From contig CAZMXI010000133.1 of the NCBI GenBank assembly GCA_964570205.1, positions 1 through 13,994 of the forward strand: a stretch of DNA of 13,994 nt, given 5' to 3'. The notes under the pieces are model-generated. The model saw only the letters and a program-made list of their open reading frames with translations, searched no databases and was not told where the DNA came from. The stretch is from CAZMXI01 sp964570205. Its GTDB lineage: Bacteria > Planctomycetota > Phycisphaerae > Tepidisphaerales > Tepidisphaeraceae. Both the position numbers and the translations under genes were made by a program. Numbering within the stretch: position 1 is the stretch's first letter; each line of letters starts with the position of its first letter. Positions 12,908 to 13,994 of the stretch are shown piece by piece.

Positions 12908-13994
12908 TCATGGACGGTGCCAGTCGCGGCAGGCGCCACAGAGGGCCCCCGGGACAAGGCGATCCGCACCCTGCCAGACCGCGGAAATCGGGGTCCGGCC
13001 CACGTGTCCGAGGGGACAAAGCCCCTTCACATCCTGTTCGCACGCCACCACGACGCCATCGCTGTGAATCGCCAGACGACTGCCGAGCCGGCGGCACGGA
13101 ATTCGAACCTGCGGGCACATGTCGCCGGCGGCAGGATCGGCAATCTGGCCGGCGTAGCCCGAGGGCGCCGCGATGACGGCCGTGCCGACGGCGCGCAGCC
13201 ATTGGTCGTACCAGGCTTCCATTTCGTGCACATTGGCCGCGCACTTGACGAAGGTCGGCGCCAGGATGGGCGTGGCGCGGCCAAGGGACTGGCGAATCAC
13301 GAGAAAACGCCGGATGTTGTCCAGAACGGCGGCCAGGGCATCACGACCCATGATGGCCCGGTATGTGGCGGGCGAGGTGGCGGGCAGGTGCACCGAAACA
13401 ACATCCAGCGGCGATTCCACGATGGAACGGATCAGATGCTCATCCACATCCAGCAGGTCCGTTTCGAGGCATATAGCACGGATTCCGGCCTCACGAGCCG
13501 CCGCCAGAATCGGGAAGAAAGCGTCGGCCAGCAGCGGATCGCCAGCGCCAGCAAGCGTGAGTCGCAGGTCGTCGACCTGGCCTGTTTCCGCAAAGATCGC
13601 CCGGGCGGTATCGAAGGAGAGGTCAGCGCGATGGATGGAGAGATGGCTGACTGGGGAGAAGACCGGGGTCGTACCTCGTCTCGTGTTGAGCTCCAGGACG
13701 ACTTCCCGGGGAAACGCATCCATCCCAACCGAGGAATCAGCCGCTGCGACGATCTGGTCGGCCGTGGCGGCAGACAGCGAACCGTTGAGCAGCGAGGTCG
13801 CCTGTTCCATCCGGCGGATCAAGCGATCGGAATCCAACAGAAAGCGACTGGCGGACCGAGCCGCCTTGACAGGATGCGGTGCGCACTCATCCCGGACAAC
13901 GGGGTCGCGGCCATAGATGTCGGGAAAGTAGTTGAGCATCCGACCGAGATACAGGTTCGCTGAAACCAGTTGATCCAGGAGGCCGGAGCGGATC
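12908..13994 (-). CDS. SPASM-type protein with degenerate radical-SAM core (5' end beyond window)
   Basis: The frame is open from the right edge to the TGA at 12908. An ATG at 13939 exists, but the sequence above it (LLDQLVSANLYLGR) reads as continuous protein, so the real start probably lies outside. Counted from that ATG: 1-72 helical, of unknown role (SARSASRFLLDS-like segment at 29-38); 77-215 have the layout of a radical-SAM barrel (FPREVVLELNTRRG, then LRLTLAGAGDPLL, AGIRAICLETDLL, LDVVSVHLPATSPATYRAI). The CxxxCxxC cluster site expected near 86-96 is missing; no cysteine occurs between 19 and 157. The C-terminus (275-343) has SPASM-like cysteines at 275, 282, 300, 308, 334 and 337, with IHSDGVVVACEQD. 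It is 69 bases ahead of the NeuA-like gene on the same strand, which suggests a role in the same glycan pathway. Structural or non-catalytic function is inferred. Confidence 0.8.
   Translation of the reverse strand, partial: IRSGLLDQLVSANLYLGRMLNYFPDIYGRDPVVRDECAPHPVKAARSASRFLLDSDRLIRRMEQATSLLNGSLSAATADQIVAAADSSVGMDAFPREVVLELNTRRGTTPVFSPVSHLSIHRADLSFDTARAIFAETGQVDDLRLTLAGAGDPLLADAFFPILAAAREAGIRAICLETDLLDVDEHLIRSIVESPLDVVSVHLPATSPATYRAIMGRDALAAVLDNIRRFLVIRQSLGRATPILAPTFVKCAANVHEMEAWYDQWLRAVGTAVIAAPSGYAGQIADPAAGDMCPQVRIPCRRLGSRLAIHSDGVVVACEQDVKGLCPLGHVGRTPISAVWQGADRLVPGALCGACRDWHRP

Noticed and set aside
12902..12913. Perfect palindrome CCATGATCATGG over the SPASM-type gene's stop codon
   Set aside because: It has no loop, is only 12 bases, and TGATCA is common in this window, including in coding DNA. 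Probably chance.
13094..13110. tRNA T-loop-like sequence (GGTTCGAATTCC on the minus strand)
   Set aside because: It lies inside the SPASM coding frame, and no acceptor or anticodon stem can be formed around it.
12917..13963. Long plus-strand open frames opposite the SPASM-type gene
   Set aside because: No recognisable motifs; the minus-strand frame has coherent family structure and continues through the right edge.
1..13994. CRISPR arrays, insertion sequences, tRNA or rRNA genes, phage genes
   Set aside because: No regularly spaced repeats, no terminal inverted repeats with target duplications, no transposase motifs and no RNA-gene signatures were seen on either strand.

Overview
The window is GC-rich and densely packed, with nearly contiguous genes on both strands, short or overlapping junctions, and one long gene-poor gap. 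The gene content suggests a Planctomycetes or Phycisphaerae-like bacterium, or a neighbouring lineage: MiaB with a long linker, a non-lipoprotein ABC solute-binding protein with a signal anchor, a cysteine-poor Fur-family protein, and a CMP-nonulosonate pathway of unusual sequence. This is inferred from protein character, not from a phylogenetic marker.

Layout, left to right. (1) 105-1280 (+): a divergent Amt/MEP/Rh-type ammonium transporter with both pore histidines but altered gate residues. (2) 1287-2650 (-): a compact operon, Trm112-like protein, then CrcB/Fluc fluoride channel, then a tandem DUF190 (PII-like) protein, with a 4-base ATGA overlap and an 18-base gap. (3) 2822-5022 (+): MiaB tRNA methylthiotransferase, followed by an unrecognised acidic helical protein. 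(4) 5023-8474 (-): a CUT1-type sugar ABC importer, transcribed as solute-binding protein, MalF-like permease, MalG-like permease. It has no ATPase in the window. The binding protein carries an inserted beta-rich segment near its N-terminus. (5) 8585-9112 (+): a Fur-family regulator divergent from the importer, with short tandem heptamers in the shared intergenic region. (6) 9113-9793: a 680-base stretch without a confident gene. It may hold a minus-strand transcription unit, because a good intrinsic terminator facing left lies inside the 3' end of the fur-like gene. (7) 9794-10936 (+): an AraC-family regulator with a GAF/PAS-like sensor half, followed by a strong terminator. (8) 11061-13994 (-): a nonulosonic (sialic-acid-like) cluster that runs off the right edge. 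It consists of a protein with a degenerate radical-SAM core and intact SPASM-like cysteines, then a NeuA-like cytidylyltransferase, then a NeuB-like synthase.

How the genes work together. NeuB and NeuA should make and CMP-activate a nine-carbon sugar for surface glycans or glycoproteins, and the SPASM protein is probably an accessory or a relic enzyme of that pathway. CrcB exports fluoride, with DUF190 as its usual companion of unknown role. The ABC genes import an oligosaccharide or similar solute, possibly under the divergent Fur-like regulator. The most unusual items are the SPASM protein lacking the CxxxCxxC cluster site, the domain insertion in the binding protein, the altered Amt pore, the variant NeuA motifs and the possible hidden minus-strand transcript at 9.1-9.5 kb.
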